Shown here in pieces: positions 41,501 through 48,824 of a DNA stretch of 64,000 nt. A model generated the notes under the pieces. That model worked only from the letters and a program-made list of their open reading frames with translations. It made no database searches and was not told the DNA's origin. Positions within the stretch are counted from its first letter, which is position 1; the number at the start of each line of letters is the position of its first letter. The DNA lies in NCBI RefSeq assembly GCF_036346105.1, contig NZ_CP107812.1:186001-250000 (forward strand), given 5' to 3'. The stretch is from Streptomyces sp. NBC_00539 (GTDB taxonomy: Bacteria; Actinomycetota; Actinomycetes; Streptomycetales; Streptomycetaceae). A program made the translations under genes and the position numbers.

Positions 41501-42426
41501 ATCAGGGAGCGGCCCGGCATCTCGCGGGTGACCTGGATCGCGAGGTTGCGCGAGAGCGCCTCGCCGCCGCTGAATATCTGCTCCAGGGAGGAGCAGGCGT
41601 CGAACTTCTCGGTGTCGATGAGCGCCTGGAGCAGCGTCGGGACGCACTGCAGGGTGGTGACGCCGTGCTTGTGGATGGTCTCGATGAGGCCCTCGGGGTC
41701 GGCGTAGACGCCGGGGGCGCCCATGACGACGGTGGCGCCGTTGGCCGGGGAGAGGATCTCCCACTGGGCGGCGTCGAAGCTCATCGGGGTCTTCTGCAGG
41801 ACGACCTTGCTGCGGTCGATGCCGTGCGTCTCGCGCAGCCAGCCGAGCTGGTTGACGACGCTGCGGTGCTCGATCATCACGCCCTTGGGCTTGCCGGTGC
41901 TGCCCGAGGTGTAGATGACGTAGGCGAGGCTGTCGGGGCGGGCGCCTTCGGCGGCGGGCGCCGGCGCGCCCGCACCGGGCAGGACGAAGGCGTCGGAGTC
42001 GCGCAGGGTGACGACGGTGACGTCCTTGGGCGCGAGTTCGCGCAGCCGGGACACCAGGCGCTGCTGGGCCAGGATGATCTTCGCCTGGCTGTTCTCGATC
42101 ATGTAGCGGAGCCGGTCCTCGGGGTACTCCGGGGACAGCGGCAGGTAGGCGCCGCCGGCGGACAGGATGCCCCAGGCGCCGATCATCAGGTCGAGCGACG
42201 GCTCGACGAAGAGGCCGACGCAGTCGTCCGCCGAGACGCCGAGATGTCTGAGGTACTCGGCCAGGGCCGAGCTTCTGGCCGCCAGTTCGCGATACGTGAG
42301 GCTCTGGTCACGGTAGACGACGGCGGTCGCCTCCGGGTGCTCCGCGACCCGCTCGGCGAGCAGGTCCGGCAACGCCTTGGTTCCCAGAAGGGTGGGATCG
42401 AGCACGCTGGTCTCCTGAAAGGTCAT
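38575..42426 (-). CDS. bpsA: Indigoidine-type non-ribosomal peptide synthetase (A-Ox-T-TE)
   Basis: 1283-residue one-module NRPS, the same length and layout as BpsA/IndC. The A domain (about 1-560) has YTSGSTGKPKG and SFDAAQWEIL. An FMN-dependent oxidase domain is inserted between A core motifs 8 and 9 (about 590-850, with the Tyr-rich GYYYYQP). The T domain carries Ser972 in GGNSL; the TE has Ser1102 in GYSFGA. From memory it is nearly collinear and highly similar to S. lavendulae BpsA. Such enzymes cyclise and oxidise L-glutamine to a 3-amino-pyridine-dione that dimerises to blue indigoidine or, in minimycin-type pathways, is diverted to a C-nucleoside. The genes to its right favour testing the second fate. 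RBS AAGGA precedes the ATG. It needs a PPTase, and one is encoded at 52367. Confidence 0.96.
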   Translation of the reverse strand: MTFQETSVLDPTLLGTKALPDLLAERVAEHPEATAVVYRDQSLTYRELAARSSALAEYLRHLGVSADDCVGLFVEPSLDLMIGAWGILSAGGAYLPLSPEYPEDRLRYMIENSQAKIILAQQRLVSRLRELAPKDVTVVTLRDSDAFVLPGAGAPAPAAEGARPDSLAYVIYTSGSTGKPKGVMIEHRSVVNQLGWLRETHGIDRSKVVLQKTPMSFDAAQWEILSPANGATVVMGAPGVYADPEGLIETIHKHGVTTLQCVPTLLQALIDTEKFDACSSLEQIFSGGEALSRNLAIQVTREMPGRSLINLYGPTECTINSSSYTVDPEALDEGPQSISIGSPVHRTEYHILDKDLRPVGVGEIGELYIGGVQLARGYLHRPDLTADRFLEIPLGDGDTPTRLYKTGDLGQWNPDGTVQFAGRADNQVKLRGYRVELDEISLAIENHEWVRNAAVIVKNDSRTGFQNLIACVELSEKEAALMDQGNHGSHHASKKSKLQVKAQLSNPGLRDDAELAARTAYDLPGAEATPEQRARVFARKTYRFYEGGEVTRADLLDLLGAKVTAGYSRKAADLAPAELGQILRWFGQFVSEERLLPKYGYASPGALYATQMYFELEGVGGLRPGYYYYQPVRHQLVLISEREATGKPTAQIHFIGKKSGIEPVYKNNILEVLEIETGHMVGLFEQILPSYGLDIHDRAYEPAVRELLDVADEDYYLGTFELVPHAGPREDHAEVYVQTHGSKIAGLPEALYRYEDGELTRFSDDIVLKKHVIAINQSVYQAASFGISVYSRAPQAWMHYIELGKKLQHLMMNGLNLGFMSSGYSSKTGNPLPASRRMDSVLAANGVEGGPMYFFVGGRISDEQVGHEGMREDSVHMRGPAELIRDDLVSFLPDYMIPNRVVVFERMPLSANGKVDVKALAASEQVNAELVERPFVAPRTETEKEISAIWAKSLRRESVSVQDDFFESGGNSLIAVGLIRELNSRLGVSLPLQSVLESPTVEKLARRLEREVAQESSRLVRLHAETGKAKPVICWPGLGGYPMNLRSLAGEIGLGRSFYGVQSHGINEGESPYETIVEMAKADIEAIKELQPTGPYTLWGYSFGARVAFETAYQLEQAGEKVDNLFLIAPGSPKVRAENGKVWGREASFANRGYTTILFSVFTGTISGPDLDKCLETVTDEASFAEFISELKGIDVELARRIISVVGQTYEFEYSFHELAERTLQAPISIFKAVGDDYSFLENSSGYSAEPPTVIDLDADHYSLLREDIGELVKHIRYLLGEE

Positions 42427-42682
42427 TTCTCGCTTCCTTACTTCCTTCGTGGAACAGCGGGCGTGCTCGACGCCCGCGCGACCGGGCCGCGCTCCTTGCG
42501 GCAGACCGGTCTGCAGCGGCTCACCGCGGTGCGGACGGCACCCGCGGGCCGGGGAACACCGCGGGGGTGAGCCGGAAGAGCCGGGCGGCGGCCCGGAGTG
42601 AAGAAACCGACGGACAGGGGACCAGGACCGCTCCCCCGGTAGGGCTGCCGGGACGGCGCGCCGCGCGCACCGCCCCGGGGTA

Positions 42683-42707
42683 CGGGCGGGCCCCCTCGGC
42701 CCGCCCG
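42683..42707 (-). terminator. Hairpin terminator after PRPP synthetase
   Basis: Perfect 10-bp stem CGGGCGGGCC/GGCCCGCCCG with a CCCTC loop, 7 bp past the prs stop on the minus strand. The rest of region 42427-42714 should carry the promoter of the synthetase gene. I see no convincing -35/-10 there and only a single TCGAC. Confidence 0.65.
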
Positions 42708-42714
42708 TCCCGGC

Positions 42715-43674
42715 CTACCGGTCCTGGAGCAACCGGGTCACCGATCCGTTCTCGAACACCTCACGGGCGGCACCCGCGATGAGCGGGGCGATCGACAGGA
42801 CGGTGACCTTGTCCAGTCCGAGCGCCCCGGGCACCGGCAGGGTGTCCGTGAAGACGAACTCGCTGACCCGCGAGTTCTTGAGGCGGTCCGCGGCGGGGCC
42901 GGACAGCACCCCGTGCGTGGCCGCCACGATGACGTCCCGCGCGCCCTGTGCGAAGAGGGCGTCGGCGGCGGCGCAGATCGTGCCGCCGGTGTCGATCATG
43001 TCGTCGACGAGGACGCAGTCCCGGCCCTCGACGTCACCGACCACCTCGTGGGCGGTGACCTGGTGGGCCACGTCCTTGTCGCGCCGCTTGTGGACGATGG
43101 CCAGCGGCGCGCCCAGCCGGTCGCACCACCCGTCCGCGACCCGGACGCGGCCGGCGTCGGGCGAGACGACCGTCAGGTTGTCGCGGTCGGCCTTGGCGCC
43201 GATGTGGTCCGCGAGGACCGGCATCGCGAACAGGTGGTCCACCGGCCCGTCGAAGAAGCCCTGGATCTGGTCGGCGTGCAGGTCCACCGTCAGGATCCGG
43301 TCCGCTCCGGCCGTCTTGAGCAGGTCCGCAACCAGACGGGCCGAGATGGGCTCGCGGCCGCTGTGCTTGCGGTCCTGGCGGGCGTATCCGTAGAACGGCA
43401 GGATCACCGTGATGCTGCGGGCCGAGGCCCGCTTCAACGCGTCGATCATGATGAGCTGTTCCATGATCGCCTTGTTGATCGGTGCGGTGTGGCTCTGGAT
43501 GACGAAGCAGTCCGCGCCGCGCACGGAGGCGTGGTAGCGGATGTAGATCTCGCCGTTGGCGAAGTCGATCGCCTTCGTCGGGACCAGCGTCGTACCCAGT
43601 TCGGCTGCCACGGCCTGCGCCAGCTCGGGGTGTGCGCGCCCCGAGAAGAGCAGCATCTGGCCCGGGCTGCTCAC
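42715..43674 (-). CDS. prs: Ribose-phosphate pyrophosphokinase (PRPP synthetase)
   Basis: 319-residue class I PRPP synthetase that makes 5-phosphoribosyl-1-diphosphate from ribose-5-phosphate and ATP. Motifs include FANGEIYIR, the [11 protein letters not shown] metal/ATP region and the PRPP loop [15 protein letters not shown] start overlapping the reductase stop by 4 bp. Its presence in one run with a uracil phosphoribosyltransferase and a TrpF-like barrel indicates a dedicated PRPP pool. The C-glycosylating enzyme nearby is expected to use ribose-5-phosphate, the substrate of this enzyme, so the two compete for or balance the same pool. Probably a cluster-specific second copy. Confidence 0.93.
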   Translation of the reverse strand: MSSPGQMLLFSGRAHPELAQAVAAELGTTLVPTKAIDFANGEIYIRYHASVRGADCFVIQSHTAPINKAIMEQLIMIDALKRASARSITVILPFYGYARQDRKHSGREPISARLVADLLKTAGADRILTVDLHADQIQGFFDGPVDHLFAMPVLADHIGAKADRDNLTVVSPDAGRVRVADGWCDRLGAPLAIVHKRRDKDVAHQVTAHEVVGDVEGRDCVLVDDMIDTGGTICAAADALFAQGARDVIVAATHGVLSGPAADRLKNSRVSEFVFTDTLPVPGALGLDKVTVLSIAPLIAGAAREVFENGSVTRLLQDR

Positions 43675-44756
43675 GCGGAACCGGCCTCGGCCAGCGTCGG
43701 GTAGTCGGTGTAGCCCCGGTGGTCGCCACCGTAGAAGGTGGTGGTGTCCAGTGCGTTGAACGGGCCGCCGGCGCGGACGCGCTCCGGCAGGTCCGGGTTG
43801 GCGAGGAACGCCGCGCCGAACGCGACGGCGCAGGCGACGCCGGCCTCCAGTGCCTCGGTGGCGATCTCGGCCGTGACCGGGACGCCCAGGTTCTCCGGGT
43901 GCGGGCACAGGATGATGGTGCCGGTCCACTGGGCGCGCAGCGCCTCGGTCTGGCCGCGGTTGCCGCCCTCCAGGACGTGCAGGAACGCCACCGGCGGCAG
44001 GGCCGCGACGAGCGCCTCGTACAGGGCGGCGGTGTCGCCCTCGACGATGTCGTTGTACGGGTTGGCGGGCGAGATGCGCACGCCGACGCGGTCCGCGCCG
44101 ATGCGCTCGGACACCGCCTCGATCACCTCGACGGCGAAGCGGATGCGGTTCTCGATGGAGCCGCCGTACCGGTCGGTGCGCCGGTTGGTGTTCTCCGCGA
44201 GGAACTGGTGGAGCAGGAAGCCGTTGCCCGCGTGGACCTCGACGCCGTCGAAGCCGGCCTCGATGGCGTTCTGCGCGGCGTCCGCGAACTCCTTGACGGT
44301 GTCAGCGATCTCCTCGACCGTCAGCTCGTGCGGCTCCTGGTACTCCAGCGGGCCCTCGGGGCCGAAGCACTGGCCGGCCGCGGTGACGGCCGACGGCGCG
44401 ACGGACTGGTGGGCGCTCGGGTACAGGGAGGGGTGGCCGATGCGGCCGCAGTGCATGAGCTGGGCGGCGATCAGCCCGCCGGCGCGGTGCACGGCGGAGG
44501 TGACCTGCTTCCAGGATTCGGTCTGCTCCTGGGAGTACAGGCCGGGGCTGTTCATGAACCCCTGGCCGACGACGTTGGGCTGGATGCCCTCGGTGATGAT
44601 GAGGCCGGCGCCCGCCCGCTGGGCGTAGTAGGTGGCCATCAGCTCGGTGGCGAGGCCGTCGGGGGTGGCGCGGTTGCGGCTCATGGGCGCCATGACCAGG
44701 CGGTTGCCCAGGGACAGCTTGCCCAGGGTGACCGGCTCGAACAGCTTCTCGGACAT
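43671..44756 (-). CDS. Old yellow enzyme-family ene-reductase
   Basis: 361-residue FMN TIM-barrel oxidoreductase of the OYE/OPR type. The FMN-binding start [10 protein letters not shown], the LMHCGRIGH strand, the catalytic [14 protein letters not shown] (His and Asn pair) and RYGGSIENR are all intact. It reduces activated C=C bonds with NAD(P)H. RBS GAGGAG before the ATG. Translationally coupled to prs and 110 bp downstream of the PsuG-like gene, so most likely part of the pyridine/C-nucleoside pathway, where it could reduce the oxidised amino-pyridine-dione. I know of no OYE in described indigoidine or minimycin clusters; a role in detoxification of quinones from the aromatic pathway is the alternative. 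Confidence 0.9.
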   Translation of the reverse strand: MSEKLFEPVTLGKLSLGNRLVMAPMSRNRATPDGLATELMATYYAQRAGAGLIITEGIQPNVVGQGFMNSPGLYSQEQTESWKQVTSAVHRAGGLIAAQLMHCGRIGHPSLYPSAHQSVAPSAVTAAGQCFGPEGPLEYQEPHELTVEEIADTVKEFADAAQNAIEAGFDGVEVHAGNGFLLHQFLAENTNRRTDRYGGSIENRIRFAVEVIEAVSERIGADRVGVRISPANPYNDIVEGDTAALYEALVAALPPVAFLHVLEGGNRGQTEALRAQWTGTIILCPHPENLGVPVTAEIATEALEAGVACAVAFGAAFLANPDLPERVRAGGPFNALDTTTFYGGDHRGYTDYPTLAEAGSA

Positions 44757-44847
44757 CGTGTGTCTCCTCATTGAGGTCATGTCGTGGTGCGGACGTACGG
44801 CGGCGTGGCGCGGTGGCCGGGACGGAGCCCGGGCCGGACGGGGGCCG

Positions 44848-44886
44848 GCGGCCCGCGCGTTCGGGGCTAGCGGCCCGCGCGTTCGG
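44848..44886. repeat. 17-bp direct repeat across the stop codon of the PsuG-like gene
   Basis: GCGGCCCGCGCGTTCGG occurs at 44848-44864 and again at 44870-44886, with a 22-bp period. The right copy encodes the last residues of the enzyme and the TAG lies between the copies. It looks like a small tandem duplication of the gene's 3' end and has no clear function. Confidence 0.6.
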
Positions 44887-45811
44887 CGAGGTGCGCGGCG
44901 TGGGCCACGGCCAGGCGGCCCGCGGCCTCGGCGCAGGAGGCGAGGACGGCCATGTTGGCGCGCGCCGAACGCCCGTCGGTGGCCGCGTCCACGGCCCGCA
45001 TCAGGTACTTGGTGATGCCCTGGCCGGAGACCCCGTCGGCGGTGGCCCGGGCGACGGCGGCGCGGATGGCCGTGTCGACCTCGGTGGAGTCGATGGCGTC
45101 CTCTTCCCTGACCGGGGTGGTGATCAGGAAGGAACTGTTGTTGCCCAGCGCCCAGTGCGCCTCGATGGCGCGGGCGATGACCTGCTCGTCGTCCAGGCGG
45201 TGGGGCGCCCGGTGACCGCTGGTGCGGCAGTAGAAGGCGGGGAAGTCGTCCGAGCGGTAGGCGACGACCGGGACGCACTGCGTCTCCAGGTACTCCAGCG
45301 TCAGCCCGAGGTCGAGGATCATCTTCGCTCCGGCGCAGACGACCGCGACCTTGGAGCGGGTGAACTGGATGAGGTCGGAGGAGACGTCCCAGGTCTCCTG
45401 CGCGCCGCGGTGCACGCCGCCGATGCCCGCGGAGGAGAAGAAGGGGATGCCCGCGAGCTCGGCCGCCACGACGGAGGACGCCACGGTGGTGGCGCCGAGG
45501 CCGCCCTTGGCCAGCACCAGGGGCATGTCCCGGCTGGAGACCTTGGGGATGTCCGGCAGGGAGGCGAAGCGCTCGATGTCCGAGTCCGACATGCCGACGC
45601 GGATCTCGCCCGCCTCGATGCAGATCGTCGCGGGTACGGCACCGCCGGCCCGTACGGCGTCCTCCACCTTGCGGGCGGTGGCCGCGTTGTCGGGGTAAGG
45701 CAGGCCGTGCGTGATGACGTTGCTCTCCAGGGCGACGACGGCCGCGCCGTCGTGGAGGGCCTCACGGACTTCCTCGGTGTAGACGACGGGGATGCCGCTG
45801 CTTGCGCTCAT
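44867..45811 (-). CDS. Pseudouridine-5'-phosphate glycosidase-family C-glycosylating enzyme (IndA/MinB/AlnA-like)
   Basis: 314 residues, full length for the PsuG family. Catalytic residues are conserved: Glu29 in ALESN, Lys90 in KVSSRD and Lys163 in [16 protein letters not shown] forms the phosphate loop. PsuG breaks the C-glycosidic bond of pseudouridine-5'-phosphate. Secondary-metabolism relatives run the reverse reaction, joining ribose-5-phosphate to a heterocycle (IndA/MinB) or an aromatic polyketide (AlnA in alnumycin). Both kinds of acceptor pathway are present here, an indigoidine synthetase and two type II PKS sets. Location beside prs, an OYE, UPRT and the synthetase favours the heterocyclic acceptor. 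The usual partner, a HAD phosphatase (IndB/AlnB), was not found. Confidence 0.9.
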   Translation of the reverse strand: MSASSGIPVVYTEEVREALHDGAAVVALESNVITHGLPYPDNAATARKVEDAVRAGGAVPATICIEAGEIRVGMSDSDIERFASLPDIPKVSSRDMPLVLAKGGLGATTVASSVVAAELAGIPFFSSAGIGGVHRGAQETWDVSSDLIQFTRSKVAVVCAGAKMILDLGLTLEYLETQCVPVVAYRSDDFPAFYCRTSGHRAPHRLDDEQVIARAIEAHWALGNNSSFLITTPVREEDAIDSTEVDTAIRAAVARATADGVSGQGITKYLMRAVDAATDGRSARANMAVLASCAEAAGRLAVAHAAHLAERAGR

Positions 45812-45821
45812 CGAAGGTCTC

Positions 45822-46055
45822 TCACTTCTCGTTCCAGTAGCCGGGCGGTTTGACCAGCAGGTCCCGGCGGGCCGCTATCTCGGTGAGGACGTGGGCGTCC
45901 CAGTCCTCGGGTTCGACCGGCTCCAGCGAGATCGAGACGGTCTCTTCGCCGGTGGCGAAGGTCCGCATCACCGCGGAGGTGACCGCGTCGTCGATCGCCC
46001 GGAGCTGTTCGGCCGTGAAGTCTCTCGGGTAGTGCCGGACGTGGATGTGGGGCAC
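45822..46055 (-). CDS. 4-oxalocrotonate tautomerase-family protein (PptA-like)
   Basis: 77-residue protein beginning (M)PHIHVRHYP. Removal of Met exposes Pro1, the catalytic base of the tautomerase superfamily. Length and the ending KKPGY-like VKPPGYW match E. coli PptA. GTG start, with GGAGAGGAACC about 10 nt upstream. It lies 10 bp upstream of the PsuG-like gene on the same strand, so the two form an operon. A keto-enol tautomerase could adjust the hydroxypyridone or uracil-like ring around C-glycosylation; this is inference from position. Longer in-frame starts upstream run through a hairpin and are unlikely. Confidence 0.85.
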   Translation of the reverse strand: MPHIHVRHYPRDFTAEQLRAIDDAVTSAVMRTFATGEETVSISLEPVEPEDWDAHVLTEIAARRDLLVKPPGYWNEK

Positions 46056-46089
46056 GGGACTCGGTTCCTCTCCTGATCGGTGGCGGACG

Positions 46090-46129
46090 GGTGGCACACC
46101 GAGGACGGGGGAGACCTCGGTGTGCCACC
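46090..46129 (-). terminator. 15-bp perfect hairpin between EamA and tautomerase genes
   Basis: GGTGGCACACCGAGG pairs perfectly with CCTCGGTGTGCCACC around a 10-nt loop. It lies 66 bp past the EamA stop and 35 bp upstream of the tautomerase GTG, on the minus strand. It could terminate the TrpF-UPRT-EamA unit or act as an attenuator for the following genes. Confidence 0.6.
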
Positions 46130-46194
46130 ACCTCTCCCGGCCCCCACCAGGGGGGTTTCGGCGGGGCCGGGAGTTCGGGAGGAGCTCCGGCGCG

Positions 46195-47103
46195 TCAGGC
46201 GTCGACGGGCTCCCGCGCACTGGCCCTGGCCGCCTGCCTCCTGGCCCGGCCCGGACGCGGCTGGGCCAGGATCACGGCGGCGACCACGGTGAGGGCACCG
46301 ACGAGCTGGAGCGGCGACAGGGCCTGGCCGAGGACGAAGTAGCCGAGCAGGGTGGCCGCGAGCGGCGAGGCGAAGCTCAGGAACGACACGGCGAGCGCGG
46401 GCAGCCGTTCCATGCCGCGGAACCAGATCGCGTAGGCGAACAGGGCGCCGATGATGCCGAGGTAGGCGAAGCCGGCGAGGTTCTTGCCGGTGATCGTGTC
46501 GGGCAGGCCCTCGCCGATCAGTGCGACCGGCAGGAGCACGAGTCCGCCGACGGTCAGCTGCCAGCCCGTGAAGGTCAGCAGGCCCACCCCTTCGGGGCGG
46601 CCCCAGCGCTTGGTCAGCACGATGCCGGAGGCCATGCTGAGCGCGCCCAGCAGACCGGCGATGACCCCGGTGGCGTTCAGGCCGGCGTTCGGCTGGAGGA
46701 CCAGCAGGGCCACACCGGCGGCGCCGAGCGCACAGGCGACCAGGTGGATCTGCTTGATCTTCTCCTTGAGCAGCAGGGCCCCCAGCAGGAGCACGATCAT
46801 CGGCTGGATGGACATCACCAGCGCCGCGACCCCGCCCGGCAGGTGGTACGCCGCGACGAACAGCAGGTAGAAGAAGGCGCCGATGTTCAAGACGCCCAGG
46901 ACCAGCGCACGCCACCACCAGATGCCGCGGGGCAGCGTCCGGCCGATGAGTACGAGGATCAGGCCGGCGGGCAGGGCCCGCAGCAGGGACGCCAGCAGCG
47001 GGCGGCCCTCCGGGAGCAGCTCGGTGGTGACCAGGTACGTCGAACCCCAGATGGCGGGTGCGAGCGCGGTCAGCGCCGAGTCGGACAGCGCGCGGCTCTT
47101 CAT
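46195..47103 (-). CDS. EamA-family exporter (2), candidate product exporter
   Basis: 302-residue ten-helix membrane protein with two EamA repeats (WGSTYLVTTELLP near the start, a second repeat near residue 150) and a basic C-terminal tail. Start overlaps the UPRT stop by 4 bp (ATGA), so it is translated with that enzyme. In the minimycin cluster a transporter (MinT) and a UPRT (MinD) are described as parts of self-protection; the same coupling here supports a role in exporting a nucleoside-like product. That assignment is by analogy from memory. Confidence 0.87.
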   Translation of the reverse strand: MKSRALSDSALTALAPAIWGSTYLVTTELLPEGRPLLASLLRALPAGLILVLIGRTLPRGIWWWRALVLGVLNIGAFFYLLFVAAYHLPGGVAALVMSIQPMIVLLLGALLLKEKIKQIHLVACALGAAGVALLVLQPNAGLNATGVIAGLLGALSMASGIVLTKRWGRPEGVGLLTFTGWQLTVGGLVLLPVALIGEGLPDTITGKNLAGFAYLGIIGALFAYAIWFRGMERLPALAVSFLSFASPLAATLLGYFVLGQALSPLQLVGALTVVAAVILAQPRPGRARRQAARASAREPVDA

Positions 47104-47768
47104 CGGACCACGGCCGAGTCGGTCGTGCCGAAGAAGCGGTCGCCGAAGTCACCGATGCCGGGGATCATGAACGCGTTCTCGTTCAGCCGCTCTTCGACCG
47201 ACGAGGTGACGATCTTGACGGCGGGGTGCTTGGCGTGGACCGCCTCGATGCCCTCGGGCGCGGCGAGGAAGTTGACGAACACGATGTTCTCCTCGCGCAC
47301 GCCCGCGTCGAGCAGCAGGCCGATGGCGGCGTTGGCGCTGCCGCCGGTGGCGAGCATCGGCTCCAGCAGCAGTACCTGCCGGTGCGCGATGTCGTCCGGG
47401 AGGTTCTGGTAGAGGTACTGCGGGAGCTTGGTGGTCTTGTCGCGCTGGATGAGTATCTTGCCGACGCGGATGTTGGGAACCAGGGCGCGCAGCTCGTCCA
47501 CCATCGAGTCCCCGGCCCGGATCACGGGCACGGCGCACAGGTCCGGCGTGAACTTCAACCCCTCGAAGGTCTCGCCGACCGGCGTGGTCACCTTCTGCTT
47601 GTCGAACGGCAGCAGATCCAGCGCCGATTCGAGCAGGAGGCGGATGATGCGCCGGGAGTAGAAGACGAAGTCCGCGCGCGAGGCGTCACGGTCTCGGATG
47701 ATGGTGTGCATCGCCCGCAGCTGGTTGGTCTGCGGAAGCGGGTGGACGTTGTGGTGGCCGGTCGCCAT
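47100..47768 (-). CDS. upp: Uracil phosphoribosyltransferase
   Basis: 222-residue type I PRTase, UPRT group. The PRPP loop reads LEPMLATGGSANAAI, with Glu where most UPRTs have Asp before PMLATGGS; the uracil-binding C-terminal region AFMIPGIGDFGDRFFGT is conserved. It makes UMP from uracil and PRPP. In a C-nucleoside cluster it may salvage or neutralise a toxic uracil analogue, or feed a phosphoribosylated intermediate. A GC-rich hairpin of about seven pairs at 47806-47842 lies upstream, between this gene and the TrpF-like gene. The RBS is weak (AGG only), which fits coupled or low expression. Confidence 0.92.
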   Translation of the reverse strand: MATGHHNVHPLPQTNQLRAMHTIIRDRDASRADFVFYSRRIIRLLLESALDLLPFDKQKVTTPVGETFEGLKFTPDLCAVPVIRAGDSMVDELRALVPNIRVGKILIQRDKTTKLPQYLYQNLPDDIAHRQVLLLEPMLATGGSANAAIGLLLDAGVREENIVFVNFLAAPEGIEAVHAKHPAVKIVTSSVEERLNENAFMIPGIGDFGDRFFGTTDSAVVR

Positions 47769-47871
47769 GAGAACCTGCTATCTCGTCGGTCGGTGGAGAC
47801 GGGCTGCGGCCGGGCCCGGTGGGGGTGCCCCGGGGCGGCCGCAACCACGGGGTCGGGCGGTGCCGTCGGCG

Positions 47872-48567
47872 TCAGGCGCTCTCGGCCGCGATCTCGGCGA
47901 ACGCCTTGCGCGACTCGGCCACGAACTTGGCGACCTTGGCGCGGTCCTTGCGGCCGTCGGCGCCTTCGAGGCCCGTGTGGGCGTCGACGGCGGCCGGCTT
48001 GACGAAGCGGATCGCGTCGGCGACGTTCTCCGCGTTCAGGCCGCCGGCCATCATCAGGGGCTTGGGGGAGCGGCGCACGAGCTCGGCGCTGACGTTCCAG
48101 TCGTGGGTGAGGCCGGTGGCGCCCTTGGCACCGGTGGCCGGGTTGAAGGTGTCGGTGATGAACATGTCCACCGAGTCGGCGACGTCGTCGACGAGCTGGA
48201 GCAGCTCCTCGGCGTTGTCCTCCTTCACGACCAGGCTCTTGAGCACGTACAGGTCGGGACGGTTGGCCTTGAGCTTGCGCAGCTGTTCCGGCTCCACGTC
48301 ACCGTGCAGCTGGACGGCCTTGACGCCGAGCTGAGTGGTGAAGGCGCTGATCTCGTCGGCGTCCGTCATGTAGCTGATGAGGACGCCCTCCTGGGGGGCC
48401 TTCAGGCTGCCGATGATCTCCGTCGCCGCCACCTCGGAGATGTCGTCCTTGCCCGACGGGAGGCGGAGCGGGAACCCGAACCAGTCGACGCCCTCCTCGG
48501 CCAGCAGAGCGGCCTCTTCGGCGTCGATGATCCCGGCGACCTGCACCAGATCCTTCACGTCACTCAT
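47872..48567 (-). CDS. TrpF-like (phosphoribosylanthranilate isomerase fold) protein lacking the catalytic Cys
   Basis: 231-residue TIM barrel of the TrpF family. Conserved segments are the strand with FGFPL, KAVQLHG, the acidic FITDTFNP (Asp matching the general acid), MAGGLNAENV and AVDAHTGLE (phosphate loops). The first strand reads VQVAGIID where TrpF has KICGIT, so the general-base Cys is Ala11. It is therefore unlikely to be a working phosphoribosylanthranilate isomerase and no other trp gene is near. It could bind another phosphoribosyl compound, such as a C-nucleotide, or isomerise a different aminoaldose. GAAGAGG precedes the ATG. First gene of its unit, behind a 257-bp leader region. 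Confidence 0.85.
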   Translation of the reverse strand: MSDVKDLVQVAGIIDAEEAALLAEEGVDWFGFPLRLPSGKDDISEVAATEIIGSLKAPQEGVLISYMTDADEISAFTTQLGVKAVQLHGDVEPEQLRKLKANRPDLYVLKSLVVKEDNAEELLQLVDDVADSVDMFITDTFNPATGAKGATGLTHDWNVSAELVRRSPKPLMMAGGLNAENVADAIRFVKPAAVDAHTGLEGADGRKDRAKVAKFVAESRKAFAEIAAESA

Positions 48568-48700
48568 GTGTATTCCTCTTCAGGGTGAAACCGAATGAAC
48601 AGAACACTTGCGGGCAGTACTACGGAGGGACGTGCCCCGGTATGACGGTTTTCGGTACACGTCGCGGGATGCTCTCCAAAAGCCTCGTTGGTACCGATCC

Positions 48701-48770
48701 GTGGGTCAACGGGGTCTATGTCAGATCCGTGTCAACCTTCCTCACGTCCGTGTCAGAGACGGTCAGGGAC
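48701..48770 (-). promoter_or_regulatory. Repeat-rich promoter region of the TrpF-like/UPRT/EamA unit
   Basis: The motif GTCA (TGAC on the transcribed strand) occurs at 48705, 48720, 48731, 48752 and 48762, giving spacings of 15, 11, 21 and 10 bp. On the minus strand this reads as TTGACAC and TCTGACA heptamers lying on one face of the helix. That resembles an activator operator array. It sits 135-200 bp upstream of the TrpF-like ATG. No defended -10. Confidence 0.4.
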
Positions 48771-48824
48771 CGGGTAACTCACCCCATCCGCAAGGGCGTT
48801 GGGGGAAGCTGGGCGCGAGAACGG

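Noticed and set aside
37609-42570. A 1650-codon open frame on the plus strand opposite SARP3 and the indigoidine synthetase
   Set aside because: Shadow frame of well-supported minus-strand genes, with Gly/Val/Gln-rich low-complexity composition and no motifs.
47872-48567. Annotation as trpF (tryptophan biosynthesis)
   Set aside because: The catalytic Cys is Ala, and no other trp gene is nearby.
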